Part shown: positions 43,056-51,698 of the stretch, piece by piece | Layout of the letters: every line of letters begins with the position of its first letter | Numbering within the stretch: the stretch's first letter is position 1 | Assembly: GCA_041855385.1 (NCBI GenBank) | Contig: JBHAEC010000106.1 | Location: 1 to 64,000 of the forward strand | DNA: 64,000 bases | Direction: 5' to 3' | Origin: JBHAEC01 sp041855385 | GTDB lineage: Bacteria; Bacillota; Negativicutes; Veillonellales; Veillonellaceae | Notes under the pieces: model-generated | Told to the model about the DNA's origin: nothing | Seen by the model: only the letters and a program-made list of their open reading frames with translations | Databases searched by the model: none | Program-made: the position numbers and the translations under genes

Positions 43056-43382
43056 TTATTTTGAAGTGCCGTATAAGTTTAGTGCTACGCAGCCGGCGAT
43101 GATGACGATGAGCGAGAGAATACCGGTTAGTGTGATCCGCTCCTGAAAGAAAAAGATAGAAATCAGGCAGGTCAAGATGATTCCGCCGGCACACCATGTA
43201 GCATAGGCAATTCCGAGATTCAACCCTGTCAGCGCCTTGGAGAGGCAGACAAGCGATGCGATGTAGAGCAAGATTGAAATTGCCGAAGGGAAGACCTTGG
43301 AAAAGCCGTCAGAATACTTTAACATGGATGAACCACCGACTTCCAAAATAATAGCAGCACCTAAAAGAATAAAGTTATACAT
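43056..43382 (-). CDS. Small multidrug resistance (SMR/EmrE family) transporter
   Basis: 108 residues, four membrane helices. The start FILLGAAIILEVGGSSMLKY contains the conserved membrane glutamate (E in LEVGGSS) that binds cation and proton in EmrE. Later helices carry GIAYATWCAGGIILTCLISI and ILSLIVIIAGCVALNLYG, typical of the family. SMR proteins work as dimers; some export quaternary ammonium compounds, others guanidinium (Gdx). Its start has AGGAGG. The gene stands alone behind a promoter, a structured leader and a terminator hairpin, so it is probably controlled by attenuation. Confidence 0.93.
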   Translation of the reverse strand: MYNFILLGAAIILEVGGSSMLKYSDGFSKVFPSAISILLYIASLVCLSKALTGLNLGIAYATWCAGGIILTCLISIFFFQERITLTGILSLIVIIAGCVALNLYGTSK

Positions 43383-43404
43383 TTTTACCTCCTAAAAATA
43401 GAAA

Positions 43405-43449
43405 AATAAAAAGAGCTCACGACAAGAAAACATATCTTATCGTGAGCTT
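43405..43449 (-). terminator. Leader terminator (attenuator) before the SMR gene
   Basis: On the minus strand AGCTCACGA (with TAAGA below it) pairs with TCGTGAGCT, followed by CTTTTTATTTTTC, all between the promoter and the SMR start. Transcription would stop here unless the leader refolds. Confidence 0.8.
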
Positions 43450-43501
43450 CTCTCAACCTAATGTATTACCATCATGCATGTAAAACCATGCCTTCGATAC
43501 G
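43450..43501 (-). promoter_or_regulatory. Structured leader of the SMR gene (possible riboswitch or leader peptide)
   Basis: The minus-strand leader contains the hairpin GCATG/CATGC (43476-43491), then a short frame ATG CAT GAT GGT AAT ACA. Arrangement promoter, aptamer-like hairpins, terminator, efflux gene recalls guanidine-sensing riboswitches, but I cannot match a consensus with certainty. Confidence 0.45.
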
Positions 43502-43507
43502 CTAATT

Positions 43508-43536
43508 AATATACTATATTTGATTGTTTTGGTCAA
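43508..43536 (-). promoter_or_regulatory. Sigma-70 promoter of the SMR gene
   Basis: Minus strand TTGACC (43536-43531), 17-bp spacer, TATATT (43513-43508). Confidence 0.65.
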
Positions 43537-43682
43537 GGTCTTGTTGGTCAGATGCTTCCTTGAATCAATAGGTGATTTTTTATATTACAGAAAGTAGAAG
43601 AGAACAATGATGCCTTATCATTTTGTGTAGAAATAGTAGCATTATTACTAGAAATATATATCAAAAACAAGGCTATTGTTAT
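43537..43682. other. Intergenic sequence upstream of the SMR promoter
   Basis: 146 bp without a supported gene or signal. Confidence 0.5.
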
Positions 43683-43712
43683 AAAAACCACGCAATAATC
43701 GGCGTGGTTTTT
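43683..43712 (-). terminator. Terminator of the membrane protein gene
   Basis: AAAAACCACGC pairs with GCGTGGTTTTT; on the minus strand the T-run follows the stem. The stem sequence is shared with 31811-31840. Confidence 0.75.
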
Positions 43713-43769
43713 GCGGTTGCGGTTGTAGATTTAATTAATTAAAATAAGATAGGAAGTAATTAACCAAAT

Positions 43770-44054
43770 TTATTCCCAAAAATCTTCATCAATTGTGACA
43801 ACGAATAAAAAAAACACTATAGTTGCTATTAATGCGGATAAAATTATAGTTGAAGCTTCAAAAACCGGAAGATCAAACAGTAAAAACATAAACCATTGAA
43901 AGAGAAGTAGCAACATTATAAAGCTTAAAAAAATGAAAAACAGCCAAGGAGAAGTCACTACGAAGCAAACAGTAAGAAATAAAAGTTTTCCTAGGAGCTT
44001 AAACAGCATTTTACAAATGGATATTGCAGATAGATTGTGAGATCTGTTTAGCAT
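43770..44054 (-). CDS. Small hydrophobic membrane protein of unknown function
   Basis: 94 residues from the ATG at 44054, preceded by GAGGGGA; a longer start at 44069 is less likely. Three hydrophobic segments (LLFLTVCFVVTSPWLFFIFL, then a phenylalanine-rich run, then ILSALIATIVFFLFVV) and an acidic tail (TIDEDFWE). No family is recognised. The segment is A+T-rich and follows the rlmD island, so it may be accessory DNA. Confidence 0.6.
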   Translation of the reverse strand: MLNRSHNLSAISICKMLFKLLGKLLFLTVCFVVTSPWLFFIFLSFIMLLLLFQWFMFLLFDLPVFEASTIILSALIATIVFFLFVVTIDEDFWE

Positions 44055-44299
44055 AATAGTTCCCCTCACTTCTATATTGCGTAATTAATGTGATTAGTAA
44101 ATCTATAGATTGAGTATATCATAAAAAAAGATGTAAACAGAATAGAGAAAACTGAGAGCAGGTTATAATAGAGTAGAAGTAAACCTAATAAGTATATAAG
44201 AAAATAGCAATTGAAATTCTATAGTAAAAGTGGAATAATAGACCTGTACGTTGTGAGAATAGTCCTTTTTGATGGGACGTTATAAAGGAGACAGGAGAC

Positions 44300-44977
44300 A
44301 TGGAAAAGATTTACTCAGGTAAGACAAAAGATGTGTATGCGATTGATGAAAAGCATGTACTTTTGAAGTTCAAGGATGATGTGACAGGCAAAGATGGAGT
44401 GTTTGATCCGGGTGAAAATCAAGTAGGGCTCACGATAGAAGGTGCCGGACGTTCCGCTGTTCGCATGACGAAGTTTTTCTATGAAAAATTAAATGCTATG
44501 GGGCTTAATACGCATTTTGTCAGTGCCGATGTAGAGAAGAATGAAGCGATTGTAAAGAAGGCATCTCTTTTCGGTAAGGGTGTAGAAGTGATTGTGCGTT
44601 ATCGTGCTGTAGGCTCTTTCATAAAGAGATATGGCGACTACATTGCGTCCGGAAGCGAAATTCCCACCTATGTAGAGGTTACGCTTAAAGATGATGCGAA
44701 AGGCGACCCCCTTATTACCAAAGATGCATTGGCTATACTTAATATTATGAGCGCCGAAGAGTATGAAGAGTTGGCAGCATTGGCTAAAAAAATCGGTGAT
44801 GTGGTAAAAGATGAATTGGCAAAGAAAGGCCTAGACTTGTACGACATCAAATTCGAGTTCGGTATGATTGATGGAAAAGTGGCTTTGGTGGATGAAATTT
44901 CCGGTGGAAACATGAGAGCTTTCCGCAAGGATGAATATATCCAGCCCCTTGAATTAGAAAAAATTATGTTGGATTAA
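44300..44977 (+). CDS. purC: Phosphoribosylaminoimidazole-succinocarboxamide synthase PurC
   Basis: 225 residues, typical for the short bacterial form. Motifs: YSGKTKDVYAIDEKHVLLKF at the start, VRYRAVGSFIKRYGD, and DIKFEFGMIDGKVALVDEIS with the SAICAR signature. It joins CAIR and aspartate with ATP in the eighth step of purine synthesis. It is alone here with its own terminator, not in the usual pur operon. Site AAGGAGA before ATG 44300. Confidence 0.96.
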   Translation: MEKIYSGKTKDVYAIDEKHVLLKFKDDVTGKDGVFDPGENQVGLTIEGAGRSAVRMTKFFYEKLNAMGLNTHFVSADVEKNEAIVKKASLFGKGVEVIVRYRAVGSFIKRYGDYIASGSEIPTYVEVTLKDDAKGDPLITKDALAILNIMSAEEYEELAALAKKIGDVVKDELAKKGLDLYDIKFEFGMIDGKVALVDEISGGNMRAFRKDEYIQPLELEKIMLD

Positions 44978-44985
44978 CTTATGAA

Positions 44986-45019
44986 AAGACCCCCACAGCT
45001 ATGCTTGTGGGGGTTTTAT
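44986..45019 (+). terminator. Terminator after purC
   Basis: ACCCCCACA pairs with TGTGGGGGT around an 8-nt loop, followed by TTTTATC. Confidence 0.9.
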
Positions 45020-45128
45020 CAATAATGGACTCCGGAAAAGGGGGGATACAGCCTTTCCGTTGACACCATTATCAGCAACTTCCGTAGTTGTTATACAGAA
45101 ATCGGTATATAATCACCGGTATAAATGT

Positions 45129-45641
45129 CTACTTTGTTGGTGGAACTGCATCGGGATGATTTTGCTTATATGTATCGTTTTGAGCCATTACATTTACCAT
45201 TACAAGAGGTACATCTCCGGTATTTTCAATGCCGTGTTTTTCTCCGGGACGACATATGGTCATATCTCCCGTAGCAACAGGGATTTTTTGGCCGGAGGTA
45301 TCCGTAAATATACCGGACCCGCTTACGATGATATAGGTGTCTTCGTTAATGGCATGAGCATGATGACCAACAGAGTCGCCGGGGTTCAGTACCAACCATG
45401 CCATCTCTTTTACTGCCGATTCAGGTGTTGCCGCATCACGGCGAAAAGCAAAGTGGCAATGTAAAATGCCCTTTCCGCCGGCTACTTTTTCTCTTTCTAC
45501 CTGCATCAGTTCGTGGTATTTGTATACCTGCGGCAGGGGGGCTTTTTCATCAGTTTGAGTTACCGGTATAGAGGCGAATGAGTAAGAAAGAGAGAGTGAA
45601 GCATAGCAGCAAAGGGCCATGCACAACAGCTTTGTTTTCAT
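45129..45641 (-). CDS. Secreted cupin-domain protein
   Basis: 170 residues from the ATG at 45641 (site GGAGG). A Sec signal peptide, KLLCMALCCYASLSLSYSFA, cut near SFA-S. The mature part is one cupin barrel: motif 1 GDSVGHHAHAINEDTYIIVS with the metal-binding His-His-Glu set, motif 2 GDMTICRPGEKHGIEN with the last histidine. It should bind a metal ion in the periplasm. The function (enzyme or ligand-binding) is unknown. Divergent from the macrodomain gene. Confidence 0.88.
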   Translation of the reverse strand: MKTKLLCMALCCYASLSLSYSFASIPVTQTDEKAPLPQVYKYHELMQVEREKVAGGKGILHCHFAFRRDAATPESAVKEMAWLVLNPGDSVGHHAHAINEDTYIIVSGSGIFTDTSGQKIPVATGDMTICRPGEKHGIENTGDVPLVMVNVMAQNDTYKQNHPDAVPPTK

Positions 45642-45864
45642 ATAAAGACCTCCAATCATTAACTACATATAATATTGGTTACAATCTATACTTTTACTCT
45701 ATCATTGTCCGAAATAAATGTCTACCTGTTATTTCTTTTTTGTAAAGAAGGATTTCCCGTTCTTTTATGGTACTTATACGGTAAGGATGCAAAATAAAAT
45801 CTAAAAAATTTAAGCTTAATATCTTGCCGTCTTTATGTATAAGAGCATTTGGAGGAGGAGTTGC

Positions 45865-46638
45865 ATGAAACAAGATGAAAGAAGACATTATTTATTAGAA
45901 TATCTTTTACGGGAAAGAAGGGAAGAAGATCGTATTTCCATCCCTTCAAGTAAAGAAGAAGAGTGGGCGCTACTTAGAGCTCTCATGAATGTACGCCTTC
46001 CGGAGCCTGTCAGCAAAGAATTTTTGGAAGTACAAGATGCATATTTACAGGAAGAAAAGGAAAAGAGAGGCATTATAAGTCTTGAAACATTGGAAGAAAA
46101 AGAACCGCAGATCTATTTGTGGAGAGGCGATATTACAAGGCTTGCCGTAGATGCAATTGTCAATGCGGCTAATAATAGACTTTTAGGTTGCTTTGTTCCG
46201 GGGCATCATTGTATAGATAATGCTATTCATACTTATGCAGGCATACAACTGAGATTGGCTTGCCATGAGCTTATGGAAGCACAGGGATACTTGGAACCTA
46301 CAGGACAGGCCAAGATTACGAAGGCATATAATTTGCCCAGTAAATATATCCTTCATACCGTAGGTCCAATTATAACCGGTGTTGTGACAGAGGAGGAAGA
46401 ACGCTTGTTGGGGGCTTGCTACGAATCGTGCTTGGCCTTAGCAGATCAACATCAGCTGAATAGCATTGCATTTTGCTCTATTTCGACGGGGGAATTTTGC
46501 TTTCCTAATGATAGGGCGGCAAAGATAGCCATAAAGACGGTTAGAGATTATATAGAGCGCACCAAAACACCTATAGCAGTGGTCTTTAATGTGTTTAAGG
46601 AAAAGGATGAGCTGATATATTCGAAGCTATTAGGGTAG
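45865..46638 (+). CDS. Macrodomain protein, zinc-dependent ADP-ribosylhydrolase type
   Basis: 257 residues from ATG 45865 (site GGAGGAGG). A 75-residue helical N-terminus precedes the macrodomain: VDAIVNAANNRLLGCFVPGH, with the CxxGHxC-like zinc segment (CFVPGHHCIDNAIHTYAG) typical of the SirTM-associated class, and ILHTVGPIITG and FCSISTGEFCFP lining ADP-ribose. Relatives remove ADP-ribose from proteins, often from a lipoylated GcvH-like partner modified by SirTM. Neither the sirtuin nor the lipoyl genes are near, so the target is unknown. Confidence 0.9.
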   Translation: MKQDERRHYLLEYLLRERREEDRISIPSSKEEEWALLRALMNVRLPEPVSKEFLEVQDAYLQEEKEKRGIISLETLEEKEPQIYLWRGDITRLAVDAIVNAANNRLLGCFVPGHHCIDNAIHTYAGIQLRLACHELMEAQGYLEPTGQAKITKAYNLPSKYILHTVGPIITGVVTEEEERLLGACYESCLALADQHQLNSIAFCSISTGEFCFPNDRAAKIAIKTVRDYIERTKTPIAVVFNVFKEKDELIYSKLLG

Positions 46639-46660
46639 AAAAGTACATATATAACGGATA

Positions 46661-46693
46661 AAAAAGAGCTACCCCACAGGGGTAGCTCTTTTT
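46661..46693. terminator. Bidirectional terminator
   Basis: AAAAAGAGCTACCCC pairs with GGGGTAGCTCTTTTT around a 3-nt loop, between the macrodomain gene and the convergent permease gene. Confidence 0.92.
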
Positions 46694-46759
46694 GCTTTTA
46701 TGTTCGCAGTTACAGATTAATACATTTTTCCCAAGCTATAAAAACTAGCAAAGGCATTC

Positions 46760-48127
46760 TTAGAATGCAATGTAACGAAGTAATACCAAAGCTGCCAATA
46801 CATACATGATCCAGTTAATTTCTTTTGCACGCCCTGTTACAATTTTCATAAGAGGATATGCAATAAGCCCGGCGGAAATGCCGTTAGCGATGCTATATGT
46901 AAAAGGCATAAGAACGATAACTAGGAAAGCGGGGAAACTTTCTGTCCAATCAGCTAAATCAATGTCTCTAATTGCTTCCAGCATGAGCGCTCCAACAAGG
47001 ATGAGAACAGGAGAGGTTGCCGCATTTGGAACCAGTAATATAAGAGGAGCAAAGAACAATGCCAAGAGGAATAAAGCTCCACAAGTTACGGCAGTAAGCC
47101 CGGTACGACCGCCGGCACCTACACCGGCAGCACTTTCGATAAATGCTGTGATTGTACTTGTTCCGAGAATGGAGCCGAAACTTACTCCGATGGCATCTAC
47201 CGTCATAGCTTTTCCGAGGCCGGGGAAAGAGCCGGTTTTTGGGTTGGCGATACCTGCTTTTGTTGCCGTGCCGATGAGAGTTCCCATGGAATCAAATAAT
47301 TCTACGAAGGTGAAAGAAAAAATAATTGTTACGAGTCCCATATGAAGAGCTCCGGGAATGTCTAAAGCAAAGAAGGTCGCTTTGCTAAAATCCGGAATCG
47401 CCATAAGGGAAAACTTTTCGGGAAGAGTAGCCGTGCCTGTTGCATAAGCAAGTGCGGTTGTTGTTAATACCCCTATGAGTAAAGAACCTTGTACATTACG
47501 AGCCATTAACAGGGCTGTAAAGACTAATCCGAAAAGAGCTAAGGCAACTTGCGGATCTGCTAAATTTCCCATGGTAATCAATGTTTCGCTGGAAGAAGGA
47601 ATATAATTGCCTTTATTTGCGACTACCTGTGCCAATGTGTCAGGGCGAAGAGATAGGGAAATTGTCATAAGTCCGGAGAGTTTTAATCCTATAATGGAAA
47701 TAAATAAACCTATCCCGACGGTAATTGCCACTTTCATGGAGGCAGGAATTCCTTCTACGATCATCTGGCGCACACTGGTTAGTGTGAGAATTAAGAATAT
47801 AATACCTGAAATGAATACGGCACCGAGTGCTGTTTGCCATGTTACTCCCATTCCGAGAACAACGGTAAAGGCATAGAATGCCAGTAGGCCTACGCCGGGA
47901 GCCAAACAAATCGGGTAATTTACCAATACGCCCATAGCGATGGTTACAATACCTGCACCCAAAGCAGTAGCAATGAATACGGCGTCCCGATCCATGCCTG
48001 CAATTCCCAAAATATTAGGGGCTAAAAACAAAATGTAAGCCATAGTAACAAAGGTTGTTATGCCTGCAAGAATTTCGGTTTTAATTGTCGTATTTCTCTC
48101 TTGCAAGGCAAAAAGTTTTTCCCACAT
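46760..48127 (-). CDS. NCS2 family purine permease (AzgA/PbuG type)
   Basis: 455 residues, about 12-14 membrane helices. The start (TTIKTEILAGITTFVTMAYI) and PNILGIAGMDRDAVFIATAL, and the later FVELFDSMGTLIGTATKAGI and SAAGVGAGGRTGLTAVTCGA, are the family's signatures. AzgA-like proteins import adenine, guanine or hypoxanthine with protons. The leader was checked for a purine riboswitch; its conserved loop sequences are not there. Site GGAGGTG before the ATG at 48127. Confidence 0.95.
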   Translation of the reverse strand: MWEKLFALQERNTTIKTEILAGITTFVTMAYILFLAPNILGIAGMDRDAVFIATALGAGIVTIAMGVLVNYPICLAPGVGLLAFYAFTVVLGMGVTWQTALGAVFISGIIFLILTLTSVRQMIVEGIPASMKVAITVGIGLFISIIGLKLSGLMTISLSLRPDTLAQVVANKGNYIPSSSETLITMGNLADPQVALALFGLVFTALLMARNVQGSLLIGVLTTTALAYATGTATLPEKFSLMAIPDFSKATFFALDIPGALHMGLVTIIFSFTFVELFDSMGTLIGTATKAGIANPKTGSFPGLGKAMTVDAIGVSFGSILGTSTITAFIESAAGVGAGGRTGLTAVTCGALFLLALFFAPLILLVPNAATSPVLILVGALMLEAIRDIDLADWTESFPAFLVIVLMPFTYSIANGISAGLIAYPLMKIVTGRAKEINWIMYVLAALVLLRYIAF

Positions 48128-48266
48128 GTTTTATACACCTCCGAAGGGTTAAATGAAAAAAGTAGATTGTTTTTGTGGGGACACAAACAACATCTCTACG
48201 TTACACCTAATAATAGCATATTTTTTAAAAATAGAGAATGGAAAGAATAATCTTTTTTGTGGATGT

Positions 48267-48300
48267 AAAAAAACAGCCTCAACATCTGAGGCTGTTTTGT
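48267..48300 (-). terminator. Terminator after the AgcS gene
   Basis: ACAGCCTC pairs with GAGGCTGT around an AACATCT loop; on the minus strand it ends in a run of T. Confidence 0.85.
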
Positions 48301-48313
48301 ATGGTAAAGTTGC

Positions 48314-49717
48314 TTAAACAGTTGGGTATTCGTATCTTGGTATACCATCCTGTCTCTTTTCATCATAATCGCGAAGAATGTTTTTAATTTCTTTACGAAG
48401 AAGGATAAGGGCGATTAAGTTCGGGATTACCATAATGCCGTTAAAGAGATCGCTGAGGTTCCATACGAACTCAACTTTTCCGAGGGTTCCAAGGACGATG
48501 AAGAGAAGTACGATAATGCGGTATGCTCCGAGGAGAGTTTTAGAATTGCTGAGAAAACGAATGTTGGACTCTCCGAAATAGTACCATCCGACAATGGTGG
48601 TAAAGGCAAAAAAGGTAAGACATATGGCAATGAGCATGGGGCCTATATTACCGAAGGCGATGTGGAAAGCTTCTTGGGTAACGAGAGCACCTGCCAAACC
48701 AAGTTTATCTGCACCGGTCAATAAAATAATGAGAGCCGTACCGGTACAAACAATAATAGTGTCTACAAATACACCTACGAAAGCGGCAAACCCCTGTAAA
48801 ACGGGATGTGCTACCAGTGCTGTTGCATGTGCATGCGGAGTGGAGCCCATGCCGGCTTCATTGGAGAAGAGACCGCGGGCTACCCCATAGCGGACAGCTT
48901 CTTTCATGGTAATTCCCAGTAACCCTCCCCCAATAGCTTGTGGGGCAAACGCTCCTACGACAATGTTATTTATAACCGTTACAATATGTTCGCTGTAGTT
49001 GAAAAGTACAATAACCGCACAAGCTACATAAGCGACCGCCATAATGGGCACTACAAGTTGAGCAAAATTGGCGATACGCTGTATGCCGCCGATAAAAATC
49101 AGTCCGGCTACAACAGCAAGAGCTATTCCCGTTATCAACGGATCTATGGCAAAAGCATTGTTTACAGCCGAAGCGATAGAATTGGACTGTACCATACACC
49201 CAATAAAGCCAAGAGCGACAATTATGGCGATAGAGAAGAAAACAGCAAGTCCCTTTGCGGTTGTTTCGCCCAAAATATTTTTTAAACCTTTGGAAATATA
49301 AAAGGCAGGGCCCCCTACAAAGCGACCGGCTACTTCTTGGCGATAATTTTGTGCTAAGATAGCTTCCGCAAAAATCGTCCCCATTCCGAAGAGGGCGCTC
49401 ATCCACATCCAAAAAATAGCACCGGGACCACCTGCCATAATGGCTGTCGCCACGCCGGCAACATTACCTGTCCCTACCTGTGCTGAAACGGCAACAGCTA
49501 AAGCTTGGAAGGAAGAAATGGAGCGACCGTCACGGTCAGTCGGATCCTCTTTATACAGTTTGCCAAACACTTGTCGAACAGCAGGACCGAACCGGATGAA
49601 CTGGGGAAATCCCAGATATAAGGTGAAGAAAATGCCAATTCCCACCAGTGCATAAATAAGCACATAGCCCCATAAAATGTCGTTAACTCCATTGACGACG
49701 CTTTCCAAAAACTCCAT
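48314..49717 (-). CDS. Sodium:alanine (amino acid) symporter, AgcS/AlsT family
   Basis: 467 residues, about 11 membrane helices. Family signatures: GTGNVAGVATAIMAGGPGAI near the first third, the pair FIGCMVQSNSIASAVNNAF and FSNEAGMGSTPHAHATA. AgcS proteins take up alanine or glycine (also glutamine in AlsT) with Na+. Strong site CTAGGAGG before the ATG at 49717. Monocistronic with its own terminator. Confidence 0.95.
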   Translation of the reverse strand: MEFLESVVNGVNDILWGYVLIYALVGIGIFFTLYLGFPQFIRFGPAVRQVFGKLYKEDPTDRDGRSISSFQALAVAVSAQVGTGNVAGVATAIMAGGPGAIFWMWMSALFGMGTIFAEAILAQNYRQEVAGRFVGGPAFYISKGLKNILGETTAKGLAVFFSIAIIVALGFIGCMVQSNSIASAVNNAFAIDPLITGIALAVVAGLIFIGGIQRIANFAQLVVPIMAVAYVACAVIVLFNYSEHIVTVINNIVVGAFAPQAIGGGLLGITMKEAVRYGVARGLFSNEAGMGSTPHAHATALVAHPVLQGFAAFVGVFVDTIIVCTGTALIILLTGADKLGLAGALVTQEAFHIAFGNIGPMLIAICLTFFAFTTIVGWYYFGESNIRFLSNSKTLLGAYRIIVLLFIVLGTLGKVEFVWNLSDLFNGIMVIPNLIALILLRKEIKNILRDYDEKRQDGIPRYEYPTV

Positions 49718-49854
49718 GATACGAAACCTCCTAGCTTTTTCTCAAAATAAAATATGACCTATTCTAACACAGGCTCTTTGGGAAGACAAGAAAAAGTTTT
49801 CTGGTAAAAGATAAATGTTTTTACACAAAGGACTTGAAGAAGAGGAAAAAGAAA

Positions 49855-49883
49855 CGAAAAATCCCCTTTTATCAAGGGGATTC
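49855..49883 (-). terminator. Terminator after the YczE-like gene
   Basis: AATCCCCTT pairs with AAGGGGATT around a 5-nt loop; on the minus strand TTTTTCGTTT follows. Confidence 0.85.
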
Positions 49884-49901
49884 GAGAATGTGTCTTGACT
49901 T

Positions 49902-50531
49902 TTATAAGAGGCGATCATGTTTAATATTTGCTACATCAAAATGTAAAATAGTAAATACCGTTTGTAACAGAAAACCGATGCTGAGGACAAAAAGCAGGGT
50001 ACCCATCCCTACTTTGGCCCCCAATAGCCAACCAGTGAACAATACCGTTCCTTCCAAGAGGGCGCGGATAATGCCGATAGGTACATTTGGGAAACGCTTA
50101 GCGAGAGCGATCATGAGAGAATCGCGAGGACCACAGCCGAGAGCCGGTTTGATGTATAAATACGAGGCAAAACAGACACAAATTTGTCCGGTTAACATGG
50201 TTAGTACCCCATAAAAAAAATCGGTTTGCATGGGGATCAGATTTAGGTACAGAAAGAAATCAACCATATTACCTATGATGAGAATATTAAGGACAGTACC
50301 GATTCCAAATGGTTCTTTCATGTAATGTGTCAATATGAGGATAAGGAGCCCTACCACAAGAGAGACAAGACCAAAAGAAATTCCCGTAGCATAAGAAAGT
50401 CCCATGGTAAAGGCAGCCCAAGGAGAGAGGCCGATGTTGGCTTTAATATACAGATGAATTCCAAAGGCAAAAAGGAAAAGCCCGGCAATACAAGAGGCAA
50501 GACGATTAAAAGAAGGTAACGTTCTTGTCAT
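49902..50531 (-). CDS. YczE/YitT-like integral membrane protein
   Basis: 209 residues, five or six membrane helices. Typical sequence of the YczE group (COG2364): GLFLFAFGIHLYIKANIGLS, PWAAFTMGLSYATGISFG and KPALGCGPRDSLMIALAKRF. The function is not established; in Bacillus the namesake lies near surfactin genes. It has its own terminator, and its start has AGGAGT. Confidence 0.88.
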   Translation of the reverse strand: MTRTLPSFNRLASCIAGLFLFAFGIHLYIKANIGLSPWAAFTMGLSYATGISFGLVSLVVGLLILILTHYMKEPFGIGTVLNILIIGNMVDFFLYLNLIPMQTDFFYGVLTMLTGQICVCFASYLYIKPALGCGPRDSLMIALAKRFPNVPIGIIRALLEGTVLFTGWLLGAKVGMGTLLFVLSIGFLLQTVFTILHFDVANIKHDRLL

Positions 50532-50758
50532 ATATACTCCTTAGCATAGTAATTTGCTACAAATCAGTTATATAAATACGTACTTGTATATCATAAAAAT
50601 AAGTATATGCCTTTATATTATATCTTTAATGTGTAAAGAGGGCAATGTAGTAATATTGAAAAAAATAGATAACTATATTATGATAAAGGCAGTAACCGTA
50701 CCATCAGGTATGTGAGAAAAATACTAACTGTTGAGTGAATTGAAATGAGGTGTTATAT

Positions 50759-51583
50759 ATGGGTTGTGGAAACGGAGGTTGCGGTGGTTGTCCATCAGCA
50801 GGCGGATGCGGAAGCAAACAACAGGAACAGGTAGATTTTAGTGTTCCTATGAATGAATTAAGTTCTGTAAAGCATGTAATTGCCATTATGAGCGGGAAGG
50901 GTGGCGTCGGAAAATCCTTAGTTACATCTTTACTTGCCATTACTATGGCCAGAAAAGGCTATAAAGTGGGCATTTTAGATGCGGACATTACCGGTCCCTC
51001 CATACCGAAAGTGTTCGGCATAACGGAAAAGGCCAAACAAGATGAATTGGGGATGTATCCTGTAAGGAGCAAAGGTGGCGTGGATATCATGTCAATAAAT
51101 CTTCTCTTGGATAATCCGAAAGATCCGGTAGTGTGGCGAGGACCGATTATTGCCAATGTGGTTAGGCAGTTTTATAGCGATATCGTGTGGAAAGATTTAG
51201 ATTATCTTTTTGTGGATATGCCTCCGGGAACGGGGGATGTGCCGCTTACGGTATTCCAATCTCTACCGGTGGACGGTGTGGTGGTGGTGACCTCTCCACA
51301 GGAGCTGGTATCAATGATTGTTGAAAAAGCGGTGCGAATGACAGAGATGATGAATATCCCCATTGTTGGAGTGGTTGAAAATATGTCCTACTTCCTTTGC
51401 CCGGATAACGGAAAAGTGTATGAGATTTTCGGCAAGAGCCACATAGAGGATATCCTTAAGGAGTATGAATTACTCCTTTTAGGCAAGTTACCTATCGATC
51501 CGGAAGTCGCGACCTTGTGTGATGAAGGTCGCTTGGAAGACATAGCTGTTACCCGTATGGAAGAAGTACTTCTTCCGGAATAA
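50759..51583 (+). CDS. Mrp/NBP35 family iron-sulfur carrier ATPase
   Basis: 274 residues from ATG 50759 (site GAGGTG). The N-terminus is rich in cysteine and glycine (MGCGNGGCGGCPSAGGCGSK). The deviant Walker A SGKGGVGKS is near 44-52, and DADITGPSIPKVFG and VDMPPGTGDVPLTVFQSLP follow. The later CxxC of other members is reduced here to a single FLCPDNGK. These ATPases hold and deliver [4Fe-4S] clusters, which fits the many iron-sulfur enzymes in the window. Monocistronic. Confidence 0.93.
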   Translation: MGCGNGGCGGCPSAGGCGSKQQEQVDFSVPMNELSSVKHVIAIMSGKGGVGKSLVTSLLAITMARKGYKVGILDADITGPSIPKVFGITEKAKQDELGMYPVRSKGGVDIMSINLLLDNPKDPVVWRGPIIANVVRQFYSDIVWKDLDYLFVDMPPGTGDVPLTVFQSLPVDGVVVVTSPQELVSMIVEKAVRMTEMMNIPIVGVVENMSYFLCPDNGKVYEIFGKSHIEDILKEYELLLLGKLPIDPEVATLCDEGRLEDIAVTRMEEVLLPE

Positions 51584-51621
51584 TCAAATAATAAACAGTT
51601 TTAATGAAAACATTTAAGAAT

Positions 51622-51658
51622 AAAAGCAATCGGCTTCAAAAGTCGGTTGCTTTTTATT
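51622..51658 (+). terminator. Terminator before the pilus operon
   Basis: AAAAGCAATCGGCTT pairs (with G-U pairs) with AAGTCGGTTGCTTTTT, followed by ATTTT. Confidence 0.8.
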
Positions 51659-51698
51659 TTGCAAATTCCGAGTTGTTTTTTGATTTGTTATTTGATTA

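Noticed and set aside
31811..43712. Repeated stem AAAACCACGC/GCGTGGTTTT at 31811-31840 and 43683-43712 as a mobile repeat
   Set aside because: Both copies are placed as terminators and only the stem is shared; likely convergent or ordinary terminator similarity.
48128..48266. Purine riboswitch before the NCS2 permease
   Set aside because: Only a simple hairpin is present; the conserved three-way-junction and loop bases are absent.
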